Source: Phoronis australis
Taxonomy: Eukaryota; Phoronida; Phoronidae
Direction: 5' to 3'
DNA length: 64,000 bases
Assembly (NCBI GenBank): GCA_002633005.1
Contig: NMRA01000184.1
Span: forward strand, 48,328-112,327
Of this stretch, positions 12,958 to 23,599 are shown piece after piece. The translations under genes were made by a program, and so were the position numbers. Numbering within the stretch: the stretch's first letter is position 1; each line of letters begins with the position of its first letter. The notes below the pieces were generated by a model. It ran no database searches. It was given only the letters and a program-made list of their open reading frames with translations, and was not told where the DNA came from.

Positions 12958-15900
12958 AGGGTCGTTCAATAAGTTCTCACCCAGAAAACAACGCGATAGC
13001 AACTAATTTTGGCTTTTACTTTTTCAATATAATCTCCCGTTACATCAATGCATTTCTTCCATCTGTGTTCCAGTTTTGCAATGCTTTCGTAAAAGAAACT
13101 TTTGTCAAGCCCCTCAGAATACTCCTCCACTGCTCTCATGACGTCACCATCGCTCACATGCTGGCGTCCAAGCAGATAGGCTTTCAAATGGGGAAACAAA
13201 TAAAAATCAGACGGGGCCATATCTGGAGAATAGGCGGGGTGCGGAAGGATTTCAAAGCCACATCTAGTTGCTTCAGCCATCGCAACTTGGGCAGTATGGG
13301 CAGGTGCGTTGTCTTGAAGCAACATTACTCCATCCCAAAACTTCCAGCGTCTCTTCCTTGACTGCTGAGTTTTTCCAAAAGTGATGCATAGAAATTTCCA
13401 GTAACAGTGTGTCCTCGTTGCAAGTAGTCAATCATCAGAATACCTTCGCTGTCCCAGAACACAGAGCCCATAACTTTGCTCGCAGAGGCACTCAACTTGG
13501 GACTTTCTCGGGCTTTGTTGTTTTTATTCCGGGTGGACCCATGTCTCATCCTGGGTTACAAGCCTTCTGGAAAGTTTGGCTGGATCTGCTTGGAATCTTC
13601 CTAGACGTTCCTTTGATATTTGCAACTGCTCATTTTCTGGTCCTGACTTAACATTCTTGGCACCCATCGTGCACTGAAGCTTCCTCATGCCCAAATCTTC
13701 ACTCAAAATTTTAGAGACAGACCATTGCTGATTCTATCAGTGTTTGCCAAATGTTGAGCAGGCATTCACCTGTCTTTCGGAACCATTGCATGAATTTCCA
13801 CTGGAGGTCGATAATTTGGGACGTCCTCAGTGGAAGAGGGTCATCTTCAACGCTTTCTCTACCCCTCTTGAAACAAGCTGACCACTTTTTTACTGTGGAG
13901 TAGCTCGGGGAGTCAGTTCCGAGTGTTTTTCACATCTCTTCATGAATATCTTTTGGTTTCATTCCTTTTTTACCCAAATACTTCATGACGCCTCTCGTTT
14001 CCGTTATCTCCATGCTGTTGACTGTGTTGTCGTCTGCTTTTTTGAAGCAGCGCCTAGCGGCAGTTGACGGTACTAATTCAGCATGAACGCACTACTGTTA
14101 TAAAAGATGAAATTTTATTATGGTGCTAAAAAATTTAACCCGAGTCCCTGTTTTCTTTGTGAGGCCGAGAACTTATTGAACGACCCTGATATATACATAT
14201 ACGTATACGTATTGTTTTCACGGGCAGTCCTGACGGTGATACTAACGAGAATGACAAAACAGATTTTGACAATGATAAGTCTGATTAGTGACTTTTCTTA
14301 GCATTGCATTTTGATAATGAAATTTAAGCCTAACGATGTCCATATCACCAGCTAGTTTATGAACCCAAAAAATAGCTTCTAGTACTAACCGGATTCCCTC
14401 ATTTCAGATTATTTATGACTGGCTACATTCCGATCGGATTCGAGTTTGCAGCCGAGCTCACTTACCCAGAGTCAGAGGGGACATCTTCTGGCTTACTGAA
14501 TGCTTCAGCTCAGGTCAGTGATTTTAACTTGACAGTTTTCTTACTACCAAAGAGGTAAATTCTAAGCCAAGTTACTGAGCCATCTAAAATATAATTTAAA
14601 AAACATTTCGACCTAAATACAAATCATCGCGGAGCATTTACAGTTCAAAAAGAAGAGAGGTCATTATTTTTGACAGGTCTGGACAACCTCTACGAGATTT
14701 TTCCTCTTCATTCTCATCAATCAATAGCAGGCAATATTTCGGTTCTTTTTATGATAAAAACCAACTGCTACCATGGAAACGAAGCAACTCAGTGAAACCA
14801 GTTTGTCAGACTTTACAAACCTGTTTCATGAGTTTCATATTTAGGCTATAACTGGGATGAAAAATAAGTCACGACATTTTCTAGTATTCCGTGGACAGTA
14901 AATACAGGGAACCGCAATTAGCATCACAGATGGCTGGGAATGTTTCTCAAAGATAAGTACGGAATGTGAGACATGTACGCTTTGAAATGAATTACAAACA
15001 TGGGTTTCAAATGTTGTTGGAGACGACCTTTTACAGGCTGAAAAGCGTGTCCTGCTATTTGCATACCTTGAAGATCACTGTTATGAAATTTATTAGCTTG
15101 ATCTCAATACTTCATATATTCTTGTTCCAAATATTCATGTATTCCAATATTATTTGACACTGCCAAGACATGGAACGGAATGAAATCGAGGGAATCACCC
15201 CCTTGACTTGCTGGGACATTTTGAAACCCTTTTAAGGGTTTAAAAACATTCAGTCTAAATGTAACCAGAGCTAAAATGTGTGACTGCAAGAGCGAATGTG
15301 TTATTGTTTGTTTTTTGTTTTTTTGTTTTTTTTTTTTTGTTTCTTTCTTTACCGTTGTATTCCATTGTTAATTCCTGTTTCCGTGAATAAAATCAAGTAA
15401 AGAAGTTGGGCTCAGTACTCTTACAGAAGTATCGTCAAAAGCAGTATACCCAGTTGTCTTGTTGTTGGTAAACTTTCATATACATGACACATGATTTTAG
15501 TTTTGCGTTTCTACCGATAACTTACAGTCAGTTTGAATCGCGGCCAATAACCGCACTCCGGAGATAACGCTTGACATCAGGAATGTTTGTTGCTTTCTTG
15601 GACGATCTGGTTCCCTGAGAAAGGTGGGCGTGAGAACGACAAAGGTCACGACGAAGATAGAGGCACTCCTACTGAGTCACTTACCAAGCTGGGGTGATCT
15701 GTTGAGAACATCAGGTCAGGCCACAAGCAATACTTTCCTCCATTTGAGCGAAAAATGTGCAAACCTGACAACTAGAGTCAGAATACTCGATGGGATGTCT
15801 ACTAGAAAAGTCGCAGCTGCGATATGGCGAACATGGATACCATAGCAGCACAAGACGGAGAGGAAGGTTGACACAAGAGCACTTGCCGAAATCTGCACTC

Positions 15901-18900
15901 CGCGTAATGAGCTTGCCGTAGGCCTGCCCACAAGGACAACTGTCATTCAAGACTTGCGTGGGTGAGGACGATTGTAGAATGCATGGGGAAAATGTACAGA
16001 GGGCTTCAGTTTTGCACGGTAACCAGTTGACTTGGTACTTGAGAAGCTTGGCGCTGAAGAAGCCAAAGAGTTGGAGTTTGCGATCGCAATGAACATACAG
16101 CGTAGAGGCGATGCCACGGCTCTTGGCGGATCCATCTGTAACGATCTACAGGAGTTGTGAGGTTGCGGGATGATGATGGACTTACAATCGCGTAGATCTT
16201 CTTGAGGAGACCGGAAAGCTACGACAAGATCACCAGACCATGAGATGTACTCGCGAGACTCACGGTAATCTACTTAAGAGGGTCCAAAAGTACAGCATAA
16301 CCAGGCAGAACGCGGCTGAGGAGAAGTGACTAGACGACTGCCGCCATTTGGCTTCCTCACAAAGAATGTTTTCAGGTATTCGACCGTGACGCCTACTTGC
16401 TCAGGACTCGCGAAGAGGCCCGACGCCTCACCTTCATCACACTTCACGTTCAACAAGCGTATTGCGATTATAGTGAGGCACACGACCAATGTTCAAATGG
16501 CGTCGATGTTGCCTGCACTTCCCGAGACCGTTATACATAGAAATGGAAGGGTTGAAAACGTCGTTGAACTCACAATGGAGATCTGTGAAAACCTTGCGAG
16601 TCACCTCCGACAACAAATTGTCAGTGTCTAGTGTTACGCTTGTGGAGAACGGAGGTGAACGCAGCAACTGTGGCTAGACTATGTCAGAGAACAAACTCAT
16701 AGAAACTTCACTTTCGGGAGTCGAAAGTTGGCAGACCTGACACAGATGGTCCCCGGACTTGAGGAAGGGAGCACTGCTGTTGTTTTGTACTCCGACAGCA
16801 TGGTCGCCAGAGAGGACCTGCTGGGGATGTGGTTACGCTCTCTCGACAGGCTCGTGGACATGTTAACGGGGCTGTCCAGTGTTGGCTCAAGGGCCCACAT
16901 GGTGTCAGGATAGGCCTCGGCCGGGGTAGATGGGCAAAGGAAGTTGCCTGTCCGTCGTGTCTATATACGAAGGATATATGCTTGAGTTTTCCTAGTTGTG
17001 GGTTGAGGGCACATGTGTGTGGACCCGCCATAGGAAACGACATTGTGTCCACCGATGGCAATCTGGCGCTTATCTGGGCGAACAGCGATGACATTCTTTG
17101 GGAGGAACGGGTTGCCGGCTTAGGACGTCTATAACAAGTTGGCAAACAACAAGGCATATAAGAAAAACACGTCCGCACCTCTCGCCAATGTGCGGTAAAC
17201 CTCCCTGACTACATCCAAAGGCATGATCGCATCTGCCTGGCGGGCCACCTGAGATGCCTGTGTCATGGTAAAACCAAACATCTGGCAAGCGGACTTTGAA
17301 TCATTTTGGTTGTGGCGACTGTGTCTAACGTGAGTTGTACAGGAAGATAATTGTGCTACAGACAACACTGGAGATTGGAGGATGGAGTCTCTGGACACGC
17401 TGGCTGATAGGATCAACGCGAGAGCACTAAGCAATCATCAGAATCTGCCACTTCACCGTCAGTGGGATCAGGCTGTTCATATAACCGTCAACCCTGCGCA
17501 CACGGGTGATATCTTTCTTGTCATCGTCAGTGAGAAACTTGCTATCAACGAGTTGAGTTTGTGAGAAGTTTAGGTACGACCAGCGGCTTTGCAAAGCCTA
17601 CAAGAGAAGAAGCAGAACAAGGGATGACAGTACGCATCGTTCTACAGTCCTCAGTGGAGCGCAGTTCGTCTAGAAGAGAGGTCATAGCTTGAGAAATTTC
17701 TTGTTTGATGGACGCCAATGTACGGTTTCTCAGCTCTGCGCCGTATTTCTGTTTGATCAATAATGGCCGGTAGACCAGGGTGCAGTCAGAGATAGGCAAT
17801 CACGTTCTCAAGGGATGGGGTAATATCTTCATCGCATGTTACAGCTTCGCCTAAATGTAACATTCAACAGTTAACAGTAAGGAGGCTGTCCTTAGAAAAG
17901 GCTGTAACACATTGGAAGAAGTCCTCGGGCCGCTCTTCTGGGTGCATCAGGATTGTTGATAAGTCGAGAAAATGGGAACCGGTCGACGCAAACCTAAAGT
18001 GCTGACGGATTTTCTGCCAAATATAGTTTAGGCTGGTCGATTTACGAACGATAGAGTTTCTGTTCATATGTAATTACCATGTGATCATTTCTCAAGATTT
18101 CGTGGACAGCTGAAAGATGTTACAATAGACGACGAGATTCTAGTGTTTGGTGTTTCCGCATTATTTACTATTGCATCTGTGGAAAACTCTAGTTGTCATT
18201 CGAAAGAAATTAGAGTGGAATATGTCATTTTAAGTACAGCAGGACACCCAGATCGTTATAAATGATATTGTCTTAAACAGGTAGGACAGTATTGAGTTAC
18301 AACGCGGTCTGCGCATGTACCAACAACCAACAGCGCGAAAGTTACGGAGTTCTTAAGAAGACTGCCGTCCATGACAGTCAAAAGCTAAATAGTTAGTAAA
18401 ATGTCCCTGCTTGCGATAAGACTACCTCAGTTATTAAAGAATGCGTTTTTACCTTCGTAAAACCAGAAATTTGAAGTTTTGAACTGAACACGCCTTACCA
18501 AGTTTGTAAGAAATCGAGCATGACTATATAACGCTCTCGATGCAAAGTAAGGAAAGACTTTTAACTGAATAATGCTTTCATCTCTTAGATGACAAAACCA
18601 GTGCATAAGACCACTTAAGTAGGGCTAAATATTCTGCTTTGTGTTAATTTATGTTGACCATTCTCACTTTGTTTTTCAAAATTGGTGAAAGTAAAGGAAA
18701 GGTATCTTTAGATTTTTGGTTTCATGGAATCTTGTGTAAGAATTTCGACCACTAATGATGCCCGCAAAATGTTTCAATCTTGTAGATATTTGGAATCGTG
18801 TTCACGCTGTGCCAGGGCGCTCTCCGGGAGTCTCACGGTACACTGACGTCCAACCTGTTATTGTGTGCAGCGCTGTTAGTGGGAACTATTCTAACTGCCA

Positions 18901-18986
18901 TCATAAAGTCAGAAAACAAAAGACAAGCGGCAGCACAAAAGGTATCCAAATTTAATCTAAAGCTGCAGTTGACCAAAACATGCTAA
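8094..18986 (+). CDS. FLVCR-like: FLVCR1/2-like major-facilitator transporter (SLC49A1/A2 family)
   Basis: Eight exons: 8094-8606, 8862-9003, 9328-9465, 10755-10822, 11382-11485, 12564-12677, 14408-14513, 18786-18986. Every junction keeps frame; the product is 461 aa ending TAA. FLVCR1/2 are 12-span plasma-membrane or organelle transporters implicated in choline/ethanolamine uptake and haem export. The protein has a short cytosolic N-terminus, TM1 from about residue 24, and family blocks [17 protein letters not shown] (exon 1), [14 protein letters not shown] (exon 5) and [18 protein letters not shown] (exon 7). It is shorter than human FLVCR1/2 (526-555 aa), mainly at the ends; exon 8 may have an alternative donor at AAG|GTATCC (18942), giving another C-terminus. 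I chose the ATG at 8094 because it is the first in the exon, 14 nt after a strong acceptor; the frame is open upstream, so an extra coding exon is possible. FLVCR1 versus FLVCR2 cannot be decided. Confidence 0.9.
8607..8861 (+). other. FLVCR-like intron 1
   Basis: A short intron with donor GTGAGT and acceptor CTTCTCACAG. Nothing else is recognised in it. Confidence 0.7.
9466..10754 (+). other. FLVCR-like intron 3
   Basis: Donor GTATGT, acceptor TTTTTTACAG. It contains the 37-bp minisatellite at 10087-10232 and a stretch with a 65-codon ORF (10529-10726) that has no family similarity and is not needed for the transporter frame. Confidence 0.6.
10087..10232. repeat. 37-bp minisatellite, four copies
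   Basis: The unit begins GTCAGGTTCATATTGTTG and recurs at 10087, 10124, 10161 and 10198. The first three copies are essentially identical; the fourth is shortened and has a substitution. It lies in intron 3 of the FLVCR-like gene. Confidence 0.9.
12881..12954. repeat. (AT)n microsatellite, about 37 units
   Basis: A pure AT dinucleotide tract. The mariner element begins immediately at its right edge, consistent with insertion into one of its TA sites. Confidence 0.97.
12954..14190 (-). mobile_element. mariner-family DNA transposon (decayed)
   Basis: The terminal inverted repeats share AGGGTCGTTCAATAAGTTCT (left, from about 12958) with its complement at the right end (about 14167-14187); TA flanks both sides. 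The transposase lies on the minus strand, broken over pieces at about 13970-14020, 13524-13706, 13325-13549 and 12966-13325. The mariner catalytic triad is visible: the first Asp in TQDETW, the second in QDNAPAHT, and the third 34 residues later in YSPDMAPSD, i.e. a D34D signature. The length of about 1.24 kb is typical. Frameshifts between pieces mean no functional enzyme. It sits antisense in intron 6 of the FLVCR-like gene. Confidence 0.93.
15301..15345. repeat. T-rich low-complexity tract
   Basis: A run of T interrupted by single G and C residues. It could be the antisense tail of an old retroposed copy, but no adjoining element is recognisable. Confidence 0.7.
15570..17960. mobile_element. 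G+C-rich block of decayed ORFs, unidentified mobile element?
   Basis: Composition changes abruptly here to roughly half G+C from AT-rich flanks. Overlapping ORFs of 60-156 codons appear on both strands, e.g. 16708-17178 (-), 16326-16631 (+), 16829-17134 (+) and 17129-17434 (-). Plus-strand pieces have ordinary protein-like composition (e.g. [17 protein letters not shown] at about 16050-16105). I do not recognise any domain, terminal repeats or LTRs. It is most likely an old, frameshifted transposon or retroelement coding region inserted in intron 7. The call rests on composition and ORF clustering only. Confidence 0.4.
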
Positions 18987-19259
18987 TTCCAGTAAGTTAA
19001 TGATAATAATAACCCTGCCAGTGAAAATTTTGTCGACATGCTTCACAGGCGGGTTCCAAGACATCTTTTTTCAGAGGTCCTGCTTTTGGAAACATTTGTA
19101 CAAGGTATACATCGTTTGGAACCCTGCTTAGTACCAGAAGCCCTTTTTAATTTGTTGACTCAACTGCTTGTATGGCGTGGTATTTATGTCTGTGAGCAGT
19201 ATAAATTGTTTCAGCACAAATTTGTCAGGTGATAAGAGTTTATTATTGAGTGTAGACAC

Positions 19260-21323
19260 ACGGACTGGTGTTCGTCAGTAGCTGTGGGCATCAAGCAGAA
19301 TGAGGGCGACCCGAAGAAATTCAATCATGAATCACCTCGAAGAAATACATCATAAACAACAGGGTGCTCAGCAAGTTAGACGCCAAGGCGGGAGATGAGG
19401 CGTCACAAGCCCTCGACTTTCAGATCACCAAACAAGCGATTTAACTGCTTTATTGGCCTGCCATTTGGAATTGCAGTTTCCCAAAACATTTTCCAATAAG
19501 TCATGAATGAAATACTGGAGAATTGCGAGGGGACTGTGAACATCATGGATGATATCGCAGTATATGATAGTACACAAGAACAGCACGACGAAAACCTGTT
19601 CTCGCTGTTCAAGGCTGCCAAACAAAATGGCCTGGTCTTCACCTCCAAGTGTGAACTGAACACCAAATCCGTTTGTTTCTTCGAAGCTACGTTCACAGAC
19701 AAGGGCACCAAGCCTGGCCCGGCAAAATCCAAGTCCCTGCAGATGTATCTATACGAAATAACGTAGAAGACTTTAAGAGTTCCTAGGTCTTCTCACTTAC
19801 TTGTCACCTTTCATACCAAAGCTGGCTGACAAAGGAGCCCGGCTCCTCCGCAAGCTGACCCACCTGTCAGTTCACCACATGTGGGATCCAATTCACCAAG
19901 AAATTTTCGATAGCCTGAAGGCCAGGTCATGATAATCGAAAACGACACACTATCCTTCTGCCGGCCACAGTTACCTCTGTGTAGGGCTCCAAGTGGACGC
20001 CAGCATGAAATGATTAGGGATTGCACCGATTCAAAACGGTCAACCTAATGCATGAGCAAGCAAGACCATTCATCCGACTCGAATAAAATACGCAAATATT
20101 GAGAATGGGAGATGATGGTATTTAGAATTATTAGATTCGACCATCACCTGTACGCAAGAAGATTCACTGCTGTATCTAATGAGAGCCCTCAGGTGGGAAT
20201 TTGGAAGAAACCACCGAGTACCGCCAAGACTCCAGAGAATGCTGCTAAACGTACAAGGCTACGATTTTGACGTTGTCCACAGGCTAGGAAGCGAAATTAT
20301 CTTAGCTGATACCTGAGCGAGACACAACCATCATTGATTTACACATCTGTGTAGACAGTGTCGAACTTGTCGAGCACATTAGCGCATCATCAGTAGACAT
20401 GATCCATTTTTCTCACCAGAGAGCTAGCGAGTTACGGGCGCATGCCTTGGCAGACCCAGACTTATATATACGCTACAAAATGTCATGATATGCTAAACAA
20501 CACTATTCCGAACCATTGCCAACTAGCAAACCAAGAAAACTTAAAGAGGTACCTCGAACACAAGCGAAGTCAATAAAAGATGTACGACAACCACGCCAGG
20601 AATACTCCGCTACTCGGACTGTACCCTGGAAAACAGGTATCTTTCCAAAATTGCGGGATATGGCGGACTGCAAGGATCGAAAACCAAATCGAGCGATCAT
20701 ATGCCCTGAGATCTTCTTAGGACAAAACCATAAGACGCAACCGCAGAGACATACGAGACTCCTCAAGCTGAAACAATTGGAAGTGATATTACTGGCCCAA
20801 TACGCTCAACCGAGCTGAGTCTACCGTCGTGCCGAATATAACGACCCCGACTACACTTGTTGCCCTAGGAAATACCAGTCCGAACACTCGGTCCTCAGCA
20901 AGGGTACCAACAAGCACTCGACCTGGTCGATACATAAAGCCGATAAGCTATTTGAAAGACTTCTGTACTATTGAAAGACCTTTTTGTGTATTAGTTTTAT
21001 AGTTGATGCTCTAAAGACTTCGCAACACTTCATTTAGTTACACACACTTATAGCTACATGTACTAGTTTACATAAATCGTTTTCTTCTCAAAGTTGAGGA
21101 GATGTAACATAGGGTCATTATTGTTGTAGTGATGCGGCCGGCCCTTCCACAGGACTACTTAATAAGGCTGAGTTTATTGTTCGTGAACTCTGAATTCTTT
21201 CCTTCTTATTTCAAAGAGCACTACAACATATTTCCACTAGACAAGTGTTCCATGGAATAAATGGAGTTACCTGTTTCTGCCATTCTACTTCGGTTTGAAT
21301 TTGCCCTCATAGATGGCGCTACA
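19260..21323 (+). mobile_element. Ty3/gypsy LTR-retrotransposon remnant (RT, RNase H, 3' LTR)
   Basis: Decayed pol of a Ty3/gypsy element. Reverse-transcriptase pieces run from about 19265 to 19760: a GLPFGIAVSQ-like segment, then the active-site region reading MDDIAV near 19543-19560. RNase H follows at about 19945-20310, ending with a VPPRLQRMLLNVQGYDFDVV-like stretch in another frame. After 20480 there are weaker remnants. Stops and frameshifts occur throughout. A purine-rich tract and LTR-like segment close the element at 21103-21323. The 5' LTR, gag and protease are not found. It lies between the convergent FLVCR-like and TUBGCP2 genes. Confidence 0.85.
21103..21323 (+). repeat. Putative 3' LTR of the gypsy remnant
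   Basis: Starts TGTAACATAGGG directly after a purine-rich tract (GTTGAGGAGA), the usual polypurine-tract position, and ends GGCGCTACA, so it has TG...CA ends over 221 bp. It contains a polyadenylation-like AATAAA (in GGAATAAATGG). No second copy was found in the window. Confidence 0.65.
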
Positions 21324-23599
21324 TGGGGCTTTCATGAAAAGTATCCAACGTTGACACCCAAACCGGTCGAGATTGGACAACTCAGTCGACCGGTTTGCAC
21401 ACCTCGGAATCTGCCACACGCTGCTGTGGTTAATTAAATCGCCCCAGGTTGCTGATGTGACCAATCATAAACACATTCGGGACGACAATAGTGTTTTTTA
21501 ACTTTTCGTTTTGAAAGTTTGTAAATATGATGTTTCGATAGCTTGTGAAAACCACACGTGATTAGGTTTTTGAATTTTGAAAATTGGACAAGAAATGTGC
21601 CTTTTACAACCTAAAACGTTCGTTCTGTGTTGGAATAATATGTCTCTCGTTTATTCTGCTGGGTGGGCAACATAATTGAGCCAATTACCAAACCACCAGG
21701 GAGCAGTTGGGTTTTGAGGTAAGCCAAGTGCCATCGTACAATTCTTGGTATGTAAACTACTCAACTTAAGTAATGCCATGCCTCTTCTTTCTTTTTCAGC
21801 ACAAACAAGAATTGAAATCAAAGATCGAGCAGACAATAACTGTGGAATAAGAATTTATAGTTCTCCTGAATGAAGATATCGATTTTAGCCTTAAGTTCAT
21901 AGCCAATACAGTCTTTGGGACCTCCAGCTGCCTATGCCAATACTGAGGTACATTCAACAACCCAAGTTGCTTGACAGACACTTGCAGTAAGAATAGAAAT
22001 AATGCATATTCTGGGTATTCACAAGCCGTAGTCTTCTATAATTCAACATCCCATCATAGAGAGATATCTAATTTGGGATCTGGCCAAATTTGCAAGACCC
22101 TGTTCTTATTGAATGCACCCTAGATTGACGTATTCTTTGTCAGATATTGACTGGTAGTCCAGAAAGACATTGACAGCTTTAGGGTTTCACAAACGACGTG
22201 TGTTGTTTGAGAATACGCAGTTTGACACTTGACGGCTTCAGCAGAGTAGTCACAATCTCTGCTTGTAATAAGTACCTGGAAATCTGTTACTGGTTCCTAG
22301 TAAATACTTAAACAGCTAACAGTAGCGAGAAATTAAACAATCCAAATTCTTGAAGCTCTATTTCACACTGTTTAGGTAGCTTAAAAACAGAAATGGAATT
22401 AGGTCTTTTACTCTCATAAAATCAATGTCATAAAATTCCTTTCCCTCACAGGATTTATTTCCATTGTCATTTCGAAAACGGCACATTCCCACATATGAAA
22501 ATGGAATCCTATCATGACATGCAATATTACACGACCAATTTCATGACAATATATAAAGGCCTGATTCAATTTTCGTTTTTAGGTGGCTGAACAGGGCTGC
22601 AGCTCTTAAGTTAAACGAAGTTTGGTCTTTTTCTCAGTGGTTGAGTTAAAATAGTGGCAACGTTTAGCCAAGATGACAAAATTTCTACTCAGAGGTCAAG
22701 TATTGTATTAGTTCTTAAGTTAGGATTTCCTGTAAAAACAGAAGAACTTGCTACATTTCAAGCCACCGAACAAATATTAGGTTTTATACAAGTAGGAGAA
22801 CTCTGGCAGTGGCTTATTTGAAGGGCCAAGAGCACAAACACAAAAACTTTGGTCTTATTGAAGCAAAGAAGTGATCTTTCCATGTTTGATTAATGCAAGT
22901 TATACTGCTGTGATGAAATGTAGATTATTCCATAAATAGGTATTAAGATGCTGCCAAGACTTCTACAGACATGGAGATACACAGGTTCTTGTGTCATGCA
23001 ATAAAGTAAACGCTATACGTTTTATCAATAGTTCATTTAAAAATATTAACAAGAACAGGAACAAAAGCTATTGGTGTCATATCTAATAAACTTTATGTGA
23101 ACTCCAGAACACACTAGGCTTATTACAGTAATGTTTTATATTGCAGTTGAAACAATTTTTAGTCACTGACACTCTATCCTCCAACCACACACATATGCCA
23201 ACATGCCACTCAAATATAAACTGTCCAATCACAGTAATCCAGTCTAACAATATTTACACCTAATGACAGACTGTTCTCCAATCCACACCTCTGGTCATCC
23301 ATCACTCAAATACCAAATATGCAATGTCCAATCACAAACTTTCTTCCCTGTTATCATTGGCACATTTACAATGGAGGACAATAGGATATTACAAAAATCA
23401 TCAACAATGTTTCGAACTCTTGCAACACAATCCAATGAAGTCAACTTAAACACAAATAGCTCTTCTAGACAAATGGCCTCTCCAAGAGCACCCAATAAGT
23501 GGCAGTTTGAAAAGCTGAATTTACAGAGGAAAACTCAATAGTAAATGGTTCAGACTAATGTGAAAATTGCAACATTTTACATGACTTGGTATTAACGTT
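21324..23599. other. Intergenic DNA and TUBGCP2 3' untranslated region
   Basis: No gene recognised. A minus-strand AATAAA (plus-strand TTTATT at 22454-22459) lies about 1.1 kb beyond the TUBGCP2 stop and could be its polyadenylation signal. The rest down to the LTR shows nothing I can support. Confidence 0.4.

Larger units (their letters stand above)
12678..14407 (+). other. FLVCR-like intron 6 with nested repeats
   Basis: The intron is dominated by an AT dinucleotide tract and a mariner element inserted at its edge. Without them it would be under 450 bp. Confidence 0.75.
14514..18785 (+). other. FLVCR-like intron 7 (4.3 kb)
   Basis: The longest intron of the gene. It holds a T-rich tract (15301-15345) and a G+C-rich block of decayed ORFs (about 15570-17960). 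The acceptor before exon 8 is CTTGTAG. Confidence 0.7.

Noticed and set aside
17800-19260. 5' LTR of the gypsy remnant
   Set aside because: A TGTAACATTCAAC string occurs near 17855, but the rest does not match the 3' LTR at 21103-21323.
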